Shown here piece after piece: positions 47,677-56,732 of a stretch of DNA of 64,000 nucleotides; position 1 is the stretch's first letter, and every line of letters begins with the position of its first letter. The DNA comes from Cyanobacterium stanieri PCC 7202. GTDB taxonomy: Bacteria > Cyanobacteriota > Cyanobacteriia > Cyanobacteriales > Cyanobacteriaceae. The DNA lies in contig CP003940.1 in the NCBI GenBank assembly GCA_000317655.1, forward strand, positions 744,001 through 808,000. The letters are read 5' to 3'. The position numbers and the translations under genes are program-made. Below the pieces are notes generated by a model. That model made no database searches. It was not told the origin of the DNA and was given only the letters and a program-made list of their open reading frames with translations.

Positions 47677-47786
47677 ACATCTATGCTCGACTTATTAGAA
47701 TTTAACTAACTAATACTAGCAAATATATCAAAAATTGCCCGTTTTTATTCTGTTTTTTTTAATAGTTCTTAAAATTTGAAAATTTT

Positions 47787-47821
47787 ATTATCAATTACCC
47801 ATTCTCAATTATTAATTATTT
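47787..47821. repeat. Heptamer repeat, five units
   Basis: ATTATCA-ATTACCC-ATTCTCA-ATTATTA-ATTATTT, an in-phase block ending 5 nt before a GGTGGGC hairpin. Confidence 0.6.
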
Positions 47822-47826
47822 TGTAG

Positions 47827-47843
47827 GGTGGGCATTGCCCACC
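47827..47843. repeat. GGTGGGC hairpin repeat, copy 2
   Basis: GGTGGGCATTGCCCACC, the same 17-mer as at 12866 in opposite sense, 31 nt after the stop of the tic22 gene. Confidence 0.65.
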
Positions 47844-47874
47844 ATGATTTTCTCAATAAAAATGAAATAAAAGA

Positions 47875-48609
47875 TTACTGCTGAGGGGTGTTTTCTCTGA
47901 TGAATTGAATGGATTCCTGAGAAGGCCAGAGCATGATTCTTTCCAATAACTCATCGTCTCCTTGTTCAAGGGCAGAAATCATACCTTCTAAAACCACCAC
48001 TTCAATTTGTACCGAATCCGCCATATCAGGCTGAGATTGTTTGAATCCTTCAACCAATTCCCTTACCTGAGATTCCTCAAAAAAGAAAGGGATAAATTCT
48101 TGATTTCCTTGTCTAACGGTTAGATAACCTTGATCATCTCCTGCTGTCGCTACAAATAAAGGAACACCACTACGATATTCTGAGTTTAATCTTCTTGCTT
48201 GTTCAACATCTGCCTGACGAGGTACATAAGCAAATCTAATGCCATCGGGTTGATTGGCGTTAGCTTCTGCCATTTCATATACTTCCCCGAGGGAAACAGG
48301 AATCACCTGAACTTGTCCCCCCAATTCAGGGTTGCTTTGTCTTAGTTGTTGTACGAAGTTGTTGGCATCAGCTTTACTAATAAAAACCCCTGCTACTCTT
48401 TGATTTTGGTTTTCTCCATTGGTTGCCACGAGGGGGGCGCCTTGCTCATCCGCTACGGTAAAAACGGGGATGGATTGTAATTTTTCGACAATTACCTCTT
48501 GAGGTAATGCCAATAATTTACCCATGGGGGCCAACCAACAACTAACAACGGTAGCACCAACAATACTTGCATTACGAATAGTATTTACTAAAGATTTCTT
48601 CTTTAACAT
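47875..48609 (-). CDS. Tic22-family protein
   Basis: A 244-residue exported protein. A signal peptide covers about the first 35 residues (NASIVGATVVSCWLAPMGKL then LALPQ). The mature part is the Tic22 fold, with VAGVFISKADANNFVQQLRQ and PLFVATAGDDQGYLTVRQGN. The Synechocystis homologue (slr0924) is an essential thylakoid/periplasmic protein that is thought to help outer membrane protein delivery. I start at the ATG at 48609; the longer form needs a TTG. Confidence 0.9.
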   Translation of the reverse strand: MLKKKSLVNTIRNASIVGATVVSCWLAPMGKLLALPQEVIVEKLQSIPVFTVADEQGAPLVATNGENQNQRVAGVFISKADANNFVQQLRQSNPELGGQVQVIPVSLGEVYEMAEANANQPDGIRFAYVPRQADVEQARRLNSEYRSGVPLFVATAGDDQGYLTVRQGNQEFIPFFFEESQVRELVEGFKQSQPDMADSVQIEVVVLEGMISALEQGDDELLERIMLWPSQESIQFIRENTPQQ

Positions 48610-48829
48610 AATCTCTCTCAATAAAAAATTAACTGTGCTTTTTGACGAATACTTGAGTGTATAGTTTCATCAAACCTAAAACTGGTTCATCTCATTCTAT
48701 CTATATCAATAGAAAACAACAATTACACTTTAACAGCCATTGCTTCCAATGTTAATTTTCCTTTGATGCTTAAAGATTCCGCCCAAAATCCGTTAAATTA
48801 GAAGAAAGAGCATAACAAAACTTAAAACT

Positions 48830-49468
48830 ATGACATCATCTTCCATCGCTGTTAGAGAATTACCGTTGTTTCCTCTTCCCGAAGTGGTATTATTTCCAGG
48901 GCGCCCGTTACCTTTACATATTTTTGAATTTCGTTATCGCATGATGATGAATACAATTTTAGAGTACGATCGCCGCTTTGGGGTGTTGATGATCGATCCG
49001 ACTAATGGGGAAATCGCTCAAATTGGTTGCTGTGCAGAAATTATCCATTTTGAACGTTTGCCAGATGATCGTATGAAGATCTTAACTTTGGGGCAACAGA
49101 GATTTAGGGTACTAGAATATGTTAGGGAAAAGCCTTATCGTGTGGGGCTGGTGGAGTGGATAGAGGATGAGCCAACCCCCGATAATCTGCAGGGAAAAGC
49201 GGACGAGGTAAAAACCCTGTTAACAGATGTGGTTAATCTTTCGGCTAAGTTGACGGATCAAAAAATTGAACTCCCCGAGAATCTGCCCACTACTCCTACG
49301 GAGTTGTCTTATTGGGTAGCAAGTAATTTGTATGGGGTGGCAGTGGAACAACAGGCTCTCTTAGAAATGCAAGATACTGCGGAACGTTTGCAAAGGGAAG
49401 CAGATATTTTGACCACCACTCGGGGAAATTTAGCGGCTCGAACTGCCTTAAAAGATGCTTTTAATTAA
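48830..49468 (+). CDS. Lon N-terminal (LON) domain protein
   Basis: A 212-residue protein that consists of the substrate-recognition domain of Lon protease without ATPase or protease parts. The motif LPLFPLPEVVLFPGRPLPLH opens it, and a helical segment (ILTTTRGNLAARTALKDAF) closes it. It may bind unfolded proteins; role unknown. Similar stand-alone genes are common in cyanobacteria. Confidence 0.88.
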   Translation: MTSSSIAVRELPLFPLPEVVLFPGRPLPLHIFEFRYRMMMNTILEYDRRFGVLMIDPTNGEIAQIGCCAEIIHFERLPDDRMKILTLGQQRFRVLEYVREKPYRVGLVEWIEDEPTPDNLQGKADEVKTLLTDVVNLSAKLTDQKIELPENLPTTPTELSYWVASNLYGVAVEQQALLEMQDTAERLQREADILTTTRGNLAARTALKDAFN

Positions 49469-49519
49469 TGAAACTATATCTTGAGAAAATAATATTAACA
49501 ATTTGCTTTTATAGATAAT

Positions 49520-49613
49520 TTTGACTTTGACAGGATAAAAAACTATCTTAAACAGTCAAGAATTGATTTTCTTGTTTTTTGTTTGATAGTTCTGAAAAAC
49601 CTGCAAAGTCAAA
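49520..49613. other. Long nested hairpin between the Lon-domain gene and psbM
   Basis: Three nested stems: outer TTTGACTTTG/CAAAGTCAAA with CAGG/CCTG (one bulged base), middle AACTATC/GATAGTT, inner CAAGAA/TTCTTG with a 6-nt loop. The inner stem is followed by T6 on the plus strand. It lies 12 nt after the convergent psbM stop and 51 nt after the Lon-domain gene stop. It may be a bidirectional terminator or a structured RNA. Confidence 0.55.
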
Positions 49614-49624
49614 GGTAAAAAGTA

Positions 49625-49729
49625 TTATGCTTCGTTTTTTCCTGTTTGGATATATAAAATTAAGAGAAAAACGGTAGGCACAAGCACAAACAGTAAGGTG
49701 GCAACAAAACCTAGATCGTTAACTTGCAT
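49625..49729 (-). CDS. psbM: Photosystem II reaction centre protein M
   Basis: A 34-residue single-span protein at the photosystem II dimer interface. The translation [20 protein letters not shown] then [14 protein letters not shown] matches PsbM throughout. It is too short for most ORF cut-offs. No strong Shine-Dalgarno precedes the ATG. A long hairpin lies just after the stop. Confidence 0.94.
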   Translation of the reverse strand: MQVNDLGFVATLLFVLVPTVFLLILYIQTGKNEA

Positions 49730-49835
49730 TTTTTTATTTTTCAGATATTAAACTAACGGTAACTAGAATATCATAATTTAGCTTCTTCCACTCAATCAAC
49801 CATTGCCATATATGGGTTTTGAATGTTAAGAAATA

Positions 49836-51047
49836 TTACGATTGTTGTAAAGAGGCGATCGCCCTTTGATACTGTAAATCAACCTCGGTGCCAATTTCAA
49901 AATAGTTAATAGGTTCTTGGGATACCACCAAATCGGGAGTAATGCCCAACTTATTAATATCCTTATGTTTGGGGGTTTCATACTTCGCCACTGTCACCGC
50001 CAATCCTGCCCCATCGGGAAGCTCGAATAAGGATTGAATTAAGCCCTTACCGTAGGTTTTTTCCCCCACCAAAATCGCCCGATGGTTGTCCTGTAGCGCC
50101 CCTGCCAAAATTTCACTGGCGCTGGCGGTACCTTGGTTTACCAATACCACCAAAGGGGTGGTGGTAATAGGCTCTCCCACCGCATCATAACTGCCCATGG
50201 TACCCTGTCTGTTGACCGTATAAACAATGGTACTAGGTTTGAGCCATAGACGGGCAATTTCGACTCCTGCCTGTAATAAACCCCCTGGGTTGTTGCGTAA
50301 ATCCAAAATATAACCCTTGACGTTTTTTTCTTCAAAATGGGCGATGGCATGGGCTAAATCCTTGGTGGCACTGCCACTAAATTGATTTAACCTTAGATAA
50401 CCCACAGGAAAATCGGGGTTGGAATCATCTAAACGACTAATAACAGAACTCAACGAAAGGCGATCGCGCTTTAAATGATATACATTAATAGTATCCTTAC
50501 CCTGGGGGCGAATCTCCAAAACAACCTCCGTACCCACCTTACCCCGAATACGACTCGCCGCCTCATCCAAAGAAAGACTATCCGCCTTCACCCCATCAAT
50601 GGTTATCACCTCATCTCGAGGATGAATCCCTGCATCCTCCGCAGGGGAATTAGGCAAAGGAGAAACCACCTCAAGATGCTTAGTTTCAGGGTTCACACTA
50701 ATTTGTAAACCCACCCCCGAAAGTTCTCCTGATGTCGTAATCTGTAAATCATGGTAGCGCTCGGGGGGCAACAAACGAGTATAAGGATCATCCAAAGTTG
50801 CCAACATTTCCCGAATCACCCCATAGGTTTCCTCACGATTTCCTAGGGGTTTTCTTAAAATTTTTTGCCGTAAATTCCACCAATTTTGACCATTAAAAGA
50901 ACTATCCACATAGGCTTCATTTACCAACCGCCAACATTGAAGAACTAATTTTTCCTCCTCACTAAAAGCATAGGCATTCGGCACTCCCAAAATTCCCGAA
51001 AAGAATATATAAAAAATAACGAGGCAACAAAGAAAAAATTTTTTCAT
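49836..51047 (-). CDS. Carboxyl-terminal processing protease
   Basis: S41-family protease of the CtpA/CtpB group; in cyanobacteria CtpA trims the D1 precursor for photosystem II. The 403-residue product has a signal peptide ending near PNAYAF, a PDZ domain (about 95-190, with SGVGLQISVNPET), and the Ser-Lys dyad in NQGTASASEILAGAL and GEKTYGKGLIQS. The start is the ATG at 51047; a longer form would add seven residues. psbM lies downstream. Which Ctp paralogue it is cannot be fixed by eye. Confidence 0.92.
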   Translation of the reverse strand: MKKFFLCCLVIFYIFFSGILGVPNAYAFSEEEKLVLQCWRLVNEAYVDSSFNGQNWWNLRQKILRKPLGNREETYGVIREMLATLDDPYTRLLPPERYHDLQITTSGELSGVGLQISVNPETKHLEVVSPLPNSPAEDAGIHPRDEVITIDGVKADSLSLDEAASRIRGKVGTEVVLEIRPQGKDTINVYHLKRDRLSLSSVISRLDDSNPDFPVGYLRLNQFSGSATKDLAHAIAHFEEKNVKGYILDLRNNPGGLLQAGVEIARLWLKPSTIVYTVNRQGTMGSYDAVGEPITTTPLVVLVNQGTASASEILAGALQDNHRAILVGEKTYGKGLIQSLFELPDGAGLAVTVAKYETPKHKDINKLGITPDLVVSQEPINYFEIGTEVDLQYQRAIASLQQS

Positions 51048-51136
51048 AATAAAAATAAACAGGCACAAACAACCGAAAACTTGATCACTAAACCTAATTA
51101 ATATTGCTCCCTAACACCCCATCACCCATAGATAAT

Positions 51137-51907
51137 TTATTTATCCACCGTCAGAATTTCTACCCCTTCCTTAGTTACCGCAATGGTATGCTCAAATTGA
51201 GCCGATAATTTACGATCCTTTGTTACCGCTGTCCAATTATCATCAAGAATATCAGCCTCCCATGTACCCTCATTAATCATGGGCTCAATGGTAAACACCA
51301 TGCCCGGACGAATTTTTTTACCCGTGCCTTTTTTGCCATAATGGGGAACTTGAGGCGCTGTGTGAAATACTCTGCCAATGCCATGTCCAACAAAATTACG
51401 CACCACAGAAAAACCACAACTTTCTGCATATTCCTGAATAGCTGCCCCAATGTCGCCGATTCTGCCGTTGGGTTTAACAGCATTGATGCCACGGTATAAA
51501 CATTCTTCGGTTACTTCTACCAGTTTCTTGGTTTTGGGGGAAGGGTTGCCCACAAAAAAGGTTTTGGAGGTGTCACCATGATAACCGTCCACAATGGGGG
51601 TTACATCAATATTAATAATATCACCGTCTTTGAGGATTTGATTTTTACTGGGGATACCATGACAAATTACCTCATTGATACTGGTACAGATGGAAGCAGG
51701 GAAAGGCGGGTTTCCATAGCCCAAAGGGGCGCTGATGGCACCTTTTTCCTTTGTCCATCTTTCGGCTTCTTGATTGATTTCATAGGTACTAACTCCCGGT
51801 TTAACCATTTTTCCTAAATGGTCTAACAATTGGGCGGCGAGTTTTCCTGCTTGACGCATTTTGTCAATTTCTCGGGAGGATAAGAGTACGATATTTTCAT
51901 TACCCAT
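51137..51907 (-). CDS. map: Methionine aminopeptidase
   Basis: Removes the N-terminal methionine from nascent proteins. The 256-residue type I enzyme has the metal ligands in INIDVTPIVDGYHGD, GHGIGRVFH, FTIEPMIN and QFEHTIAV. Start at the ATG at 51907. A short-form MAP, without the zinc-finger N-terminus. It lies upstream of ctpA on the same strand. Confidence 0.96.
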   Translation of the reverse strand: MGNENIVLLSSREIDKMRQAGKLAAQLLDHLGKMVKPGVSTYEINQEAERWTKEKGAISAPLGYGNPPFPASICTSINEVICHGIPSKNQILKDGDIINIDVTPIVDGYHGDTSKTFFVGNPSPKTKKLVEVTEECLYRGINAVKPNGRIGDIGAAIQEYAESCGFSVVRNFVGHGIGRVFHTAPQVPHYGKKGTGKKIRPGMVFTIEPMINEGTWEADILDDNWTAVTKDRKLSAQFEHTIAVTKEGVEILTVDK

Positions 51908-51960
51908 TTAATCTATTTTTCCTAATTGTAAATAAAAATTAACTATATTCTTATTTTAAC

Positions 51961-52125
51961 TTGAGTTCGGGATAACATTTAAGGGGGGAATAGGCAATAG
52001 GCAATGGGCAATGGTTTCTATGCTTTAATTAATCACGCTCTATTCAGAGGACGTAGTGCGGACGTAGCGTGCTACGTCCCTACGTCCCCTACCATACTGA
52101 CAACTCTTATCCTGAACTAAGGTTA
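51961..52125. mobile_element. Composite member of the MITE-like family
   Basis: The left end TTGAGTTCGGGATAAC and the right end ACTCTTATCCTGAACTAAGG have the family termini (the right end is the inverted left end of the full element with two mismatches). The interior differs: a GGGAATA-GGCAATA-GGCAATG-GGCAATG heptamer block (51986-52013) and a palindrome GGACGTAGC-GT-GCTACGTCC (52060-52079). It looks like a different cargo between the same ends. Confidence 0.6.
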
Positions 52126-52827
52126 ATTATTGTTTTGGGTTTGTTGCCAAATTTTGATGGTGCCATCTACCCCCCCAGCCACTAAAATTTCTCCATCTTC
52201 ACTGAGAGCGAGGGAAAAGATACGATTATCGTCGCTAATTTTTAAATGTCCTAATTCGTTACCTGTGGCACAGTACCAGATTTTTAAAAACCCATCTACC
52301 CCCGCAGTATATAGTAGTTGGTCATCGGGACTAAATATTAGATCCATGATTTGTCCATGATGTCCTTGGATTTGTAGGGTGGGTGATACTTCTTGGAAAA
52401 GGGTAAAGATGGATGGGGGTAAATACCAAATCATAATTTTTCCGTTGGCACAACCTGCGGCAACATATTCCCCTGATTTACTGATGGTGATGGATTCGAG
52501 GGAGATTAAGTTACCTACCAAGATGGCTAATTTTTTGTTGCCACTGATTTCCCATACTGAGATACTGCCATCTCCTCCTCCACTGACGACAATCCCTATT
52601 TTATCGTTAAGGGCGATCGCATTTATAGCGCCATTATCATCATAACAACTATCAATTAAATCCCCTTGAAGGAGATCCCATTTTTTCAAAGTTTGATCGT
52701 AACTACCGCTAATTAAATAATTATTTTCTGGAGCAATTTCTAGACCATGAATGGAACCTGTATGCTCGGTTAAAGTATGTTCTAATCTAAATTCTAATTC
52801 TTTTTTTCCTTTTTTTCCAATGACCAA
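52123..52827 (-). CDS. WD40 repeat protein, C-terminal part (frame-split)
   Basis: A 234-residue run of WD40 blades (ISGSYDQTLKKWDL, VVSGGGDGSISVWEI, LYTAGVDGFLKIWYC, VAGGVDGTIKIWQQ). It lacks the first blades, which are in the upstream ORF; the two overlap by 34 nt around two A7 runs. Adding one A at either run joins the frames in the middle of a blade. It should be treated as one gene with a frameshift. Confidence 0.8.
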   Translation of the reverse strand: MVIGKKGKKELEFRLEHTLTEHTGSIHGLEIAPENNYLISGSYDQTLKKWDLLQGDLIDSCYDDNGAINAIALNDKIGIVVSGGGDGSISVWEISGNKKLAILVGNLISLESITISKSGEYVAAGCANGKIMIWYLPPSIFTLFQEVSPTLQIQGHHGQIMDLIFSPDDQLLYTAGVDGFLKIWYCATGNELGHLKISDDNRIFSLALSEDGEILVAGGVDGTIKIWQQTQNNN

Positions 52828-53642
52828 ATCTTAACATCTTGGTCTAAACTTCCTGTGGCAATACCATGGTCAAAATAATTAGTTGCATGGGTGCTAACGG
52901 TTAGTAAACCCTGTTCTGAAGCCTGAATGCTATCAATTTCTAAACCATCTCCCAATGACCATAATTTTAGATATTGATCCCAAGAAACACTGACCAAATA
53001 TTTTTTATCATGGGTCAAACTTAAGTCTGTAACTGATTGATTATGGGCTTCGATAATGTGAATACATTTCCAACCAATTCTAGGGGGCGAATTAAGGTTA
53101 TATTCTGGCAATTTTTGATGGATAATTTCGGGATCTGCTAGTTGAATAGAATCACCACTATTTGAACCACTACCATAATTGAGGGAATCTATATAGGGTA
53201 ATTTTTGCTCAATGATACTGATTCTTTTTTGTATATCGTTATTATTTACATAATCAATCATGCTGGTGACGGATTGATTAATCATTTCTATATCTTTTTG
53301 AAGGGAAGCAATGATTTCATTATCAGATACTTTTATTTTTGAGGTAGATAAAGAAGATTTGTTAAAATATTTACTGTTATTTAAAGCATTAAATCTTTCA
53401 TTAATTTCTGCTATTTGTTCAGTAAACTTTTTTAGTTGAATATTAAGAGCTGCCGCAATTCTTTTCTTATTTCTATACTCTAATGATTTACGATTAATCA
53501 GGTTAAGAATTAGCACAATCGCCATAACAAATATAATGGGAAAATTTTCCTGTCCATCCCCGTAGGTGATGAGTAAAATTAAGAAGATTATGACCGTAAT
53601 ATATTCCCCAATCTCCCACCAAGTAAAATTTTTGAAAATCAT
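52794..53642 (-). CDS. Membrane-anchored WD40 protein, N-terminal part (frame-split)
   Basis: A 282-residue ORF with two membrane spans (YITVIIFLILLITYG, NFPIIFVMAIVLILNLI), a coiled coil (about 60-150), and the first two WD40 blades (LVSVSWDQYLKLWSL, GIATGSLDQDVKIWSL). It ends at LEKKEKKN just after two A7 runs (plus-strand T7 at 52801-52807 and 52810-52816). With one extra A it reads on as ELEFRLEHTLTEHTGS into the next ORF, giving about 506 residues. Ends 10 nt from mgtE in the same direction. Confidence 0.8.
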   Translation of the reverse strand: MIFKNFTWWEIGEYITVIIFLILLITYGDGQENFPIIFVMAIVLILNLINRKSLEYRNKKRIAAALNIQLKKFTEQIAEINERFNALNNSKYFNKSSLSTSKIKVSDNEIIASLQKDIEMINQSVTSMIDYVNNNDIQKRISIIEQKLPYIDSLNYGSGSNSGDSIQLADPEIIHQKLPEYNLNSPPRIGWKCIHIIEAHNQSVTDLSLTHDKKYLVSVSWDQYLKLWSLGDGLEIDSIQASEQGLLTVSTHATNYFDHGIATGSLDQDVKIWSLEKKEKKN

Positions 53643-53652
53643 TGCCTTTCTC

Positions 53653-55053
53653 CTAAAGTCCTAACAACATACGGGCGATAGTAAAATAGATTAACACACC
53701 TAAAACATCTACTGCTGTGGTGATAAATGGGGCAGACATCAACGCAGGATCTAATCCTAGAGAGCGAAATAGAAATGGTAATGCTGAACCCGCTACCGAA
53801 GCTAAAAGGGCGATCGCCACTAAACTAAATCCTACCGTAATACACACAATGGGATTTTGATTTGTTTGTGGTAAAAAATAAGCCCAAACCGTAGCCAATA
53901 AACCCAATATTAAACCTAATAATAAACCTGCTATGGCTTCCCTAAAAATAATTTTTCCAGGACCATAATCACTCACTTTATCAGTGCTTAATCCCCTGAT
54001 TACCACCGTTGAAGATTGAGTACCAATATTTCCCCCCGTGCCAATCAAAAGAGGAATAAAAGCCGCTAAAACCGTTACCTGTGCCAGTATATCCTCCTGC
54101 GCCCCAATAATACTCCCCGTCACAGTATTAGTTAATAACAATACCAACAACCATACAACCCTTCTTCGGGCTACTACAAACAAATTTGTTTTAAAATAAC
54201 TACTATCTCCATCTGACTGTACCGCACCGAGGGCATAAATATCCTCCGTCGCTTCCCTTTCGATAATATCAATGACATCGTCCACCGTCACGATACCCAC
54301 TAACCGTAACTCCTTATCCACCACAGGCACAGCCAAAAAGTCGTAACGTTGAATCAACCTCGCTACCTCTTCTTGATCCATGTCCGTGTTAACATAAACT
54401 ATATCTTTTGTTAAAACCTTATCAAGGGTATCATCAGGAGAACTAACCACCAAGTCTCGTAAAGAAACAATGCCCAAAAGATGACGAGAAGCATCGGTAA
54501 CATACATATAATATATTAACTCCGAAGCCCTAGCTTCCGTGCGAATTTTCTCGAGGGTTTGTCCCACTGTAAAATCTTGTTTGAGGGCGATATATTCAGG
54601 AGTCATTATCCGCCCTGCCGTATCTTCCCCATACCCTAACAGTAAATTAGTTGCCTGTCTTTCCTCTGGGCTGAGTTGCTCTAAAATACGACTAACCACC
54701 GCCGCAGGTAATTCATCAAAAAGTTTTGCCCTATCATCAGGGGACATTTTATCAACAATGTCCAACACTTCCTGACGTTTAAATTCTTGAATCAAAGATT
54801 GCTGGGTGTTGTAGTCTAAATGTTCATAAACATCAATGGCTTCAGTTTTATTTAAAAGTCTAAAAGCAATTAATTTTTGTGTTTCTGGCAAATCCCCAAT
54901 GGCTTCGGCAATATCTACAGGTTGCACGGGTAATAGTAAAGATTTCGCCCCCTCAAGATTATTTTGCTCTAACATTAATCTTAGTTGCGAATTAAGTAAT
55001 TCTCTTAATTCATGACGAGAATCCTGTTTATTGATGGTTATATTATCACTCAC
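53653..55053 (-). CDS. mgtE: Magnesium transporter MgtE
   Basis: Mg2+ channel of the plasma membrane. The 466-residue product has the N domain (LRLMLEQNNLEGAKSLLLPV), paired CBS domains (MTPEYIALKQDFTVG, ARLIQRYDFLAVPVVDKELR), the plug helix, and five membrane spans starting near residue 285. GTG start at 55053 with GGGAGGAA 4 nt upstream. A 7-bp inverted repeat TAGCCAA-TG-TTGGCTA at 55107-55122 lies in the leader. Confidence 0.95.
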   Translation of the reverse strand: MSDNITINKQDSRHELRELLNSQLRLMLEQNNLEGAKSLLLPVQPVDIAEAIGDLPETQKLIAFRLLNKTEAIDVYEHLDYNTQQSLIQEFKRQEVLDIVDKMSPDDRAKLFDELPAAVVSRILEQLSPEERQATNLLLGYGEDTAGRIMTPEYIALKQDFTVGQTLEKIRTEARASELIYYMYVTDASRHLLGIVSLRDLVVSSPDDTLDKVLTKDIVYVNTDMDQEEVARLIQRYDFLAVPVVDKELRLVGIVTVDDVIDIIEREATEDIYALGAVQSDGDSSYFKTNLFVVARRRVVWLLVLLLTNTVTGSIIGAQEDILAQVTVLAAFIPLLIGTGGNIGTQSSTVVIRGLSTDKVSDYGPGKIIFREAIAGLLLGLILGLLATVWAYFLPQTNQNPIVCITVGFSLVAIALLASVAGSALPFLFRSLGLDPALMSAPFITTAVDVLGVLIYFTIARMLLGL

Positions 55054-55240
55054 CTAGTTCCTCCCTTGATATTGGACATATATTTATAGTCACTGACATC
55101 TAATTCTAGCCAATGTTGGCTATTCTGAAAATTTTTCTCAAAATAGTTACGTCTTTTCTTATTTTTAGATGTAAACTCTTACGATCATGGTTAAATTAAA
55201 TAACTTTATTATTGTCAGCTATGATCAATTTTATCATCCG

Positions 55241-56638
55241 CTATTTTTTCAAATTTCTAGGGGCGATTTCTTGACCTTGATAAAATCTCTTTTCAATTTT
55301 ACCTAAGTAAAAATAGCTAAAAATACTAACTAGATTGACTGTGATCACGGAGTAAATAATTGCTGGAGATATATTTTCTAATTTAAGGGCAATTGCTGGT
55401 AAAATTGACCAAATAATAGCACTAAAAATGATTAAAATTTGACGAATTTTTTGAATGTTTTTCAGCGCTTGTCGACAACTAGAACATTTTTCTGTATGAG
55501 AATGATAACGCTCTAATAAAGTTTCATGGGTGGGGGTTGCTGGTAAGTTTTGATGGGGGAATAATTCGGCATTATATTTATTTACCCACTGTCTAAATTC
55601 GGTTACATATAAATCTGCCTTGGTGGGTAAGTAACAGGCTTTTTCATATTTTTCGCTACCGCCTAATTTTTCTAAGTATCGCTCTTGATAATGAAGGAAA
55701 ATTTGATCATCTTCAAGGATAGCATTTTGGTTAAGATGGGAATACCAACGAGGGGTTAATTTGATAAAAAATTGAGGGATTTTTGAGGAAAATTGGAAGG
55801 GAAAACGAGCAAACAAACGACATTTTCCTTTACTAATAGGAGTTGCATAAACCACCGTCATGGTGCGTCCAAATTGTTTTGAGGTTAAGTCATGCCACAT
55901 TAAATTGGGGGCAACAAAGGTCGTATATTGACTGCCTAGCTTACCTTTTCTTGGTCCTTCTTGCCATACCCCATTAAAGCCTTGCCTATTACTACTGATA
56001 ATCTCTAATTCTACCGTAGAAACGTTGGTGCGATCGCCCACAGAACCATGATGAGTATAGGGTATATGACTAGAATCCAAAACATTTTCCAATAAAGTGA
56101 GAGCAGAATAAGGAATATCTCGAAAAGTATTTAACACTAACCATTTATCCTTATCCTCCTCCAAAGGACCTACTATGGGAATAGGAGTTTTATCCGCATT
56201 ATCAGGATTACCAGCATAAACAAATAATAAATCCTGCTCAACCTTACAAGGATAAGCCCTCACACAGGCACGGGAAGAAGTATGCGCCCGTTGATTTTCT
56301 TGTTGTTGGGGTATCACCTCACAATCTCCTTCCCCAGAAAAAGCCCAACCATGATAAGGACATTCCAACAAACCCTCCTCATTAATTCTCCCCTCCGTTA
56401 AAGGCGCTAAACGATGAGGGCATTTATCGGTGAATACTCGCCATTGAGAAGTTTTTTCCTCCCACCAAATCACAATATCTTCCTCTAATAAAGTAAAAGA
56501 ATTGGGTCGATTTTTCTCCAAATCCTCCACAAAAAACACAGGATACCAAACCTCTTGATAATTAAAATTATCTTCATCCTCTCCCCCCACAGGTAAAACT
56601 ATAGGGGCTTTTGCTTTTTCTAGGGTAGATTGTGTCAT
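55241..56638 (-). CDS. Rieske non-haem oxygenase, PAO/Tic55 family
   Basis: A 465-residue Rieske-type oxygenase of the pheophorbide a oxygenase group (PAO, Tic55, PTC52). The Rieske ligands are CPHRLAPLTEG and CPYHGWAF, and the non-haem iron site is NVLDSSHIPYTHHG. The C-terminus has CSSCRQAL (a CxxC) followed by two membrane spans, which is typical of the group and anchors it in a membrane. Substrate is likely a chlorophyll derivative; inferred from family. Confidence 0.9.
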   Translation of the reverse strand: MTQSTLEKAKAPIVLPVGGEDEDNFNYQEVWYPVFFVEDLEKNRPNSFTLLEEDIVIWWEEKTSQWRVFTDKCPHRLAPLTEGRINEEGLLECPYHGWAFSGEGDCEVIPQQQENQRAHTSSRACVRAYPCKVEQDLLFVYAGNPDNADKTPIPIVGPLEEDKDKWLVLNTFRDIPYSALTLLENVLDSSHIPYTHHGSVGDRTNVSTVELEIISSNRQGFNGVWQEGPRKGKLGSQYTTFVAPNLMWHDLTSKQFGRTMTVVYATPISKGKCRLFARFPFQFSSKIPQFFIKLTPRWYSHLNQNAILEDDQIFLHYQERYLEKLGGSEKYEKACYLPTKADLYVTEFRQWVNKYNAELFPHQNLPATPTHETLLERYHSHTEKCSSCRQALKNIQKIRQILIIFSAIIWSILPAIALKLENISPAIIYSVITVNLVSIFSYFYLGKIEKRFYQGQEIAPRNLKK

Positions 56639-56732
56639 AGGAATTAATTTTAGTAACTATTACAAAATGTTAACAAAAATCTATCCCTATCTAAAGTTTA
56701 ATTACTTTTGTTGACAAAATTAAATCAATATG

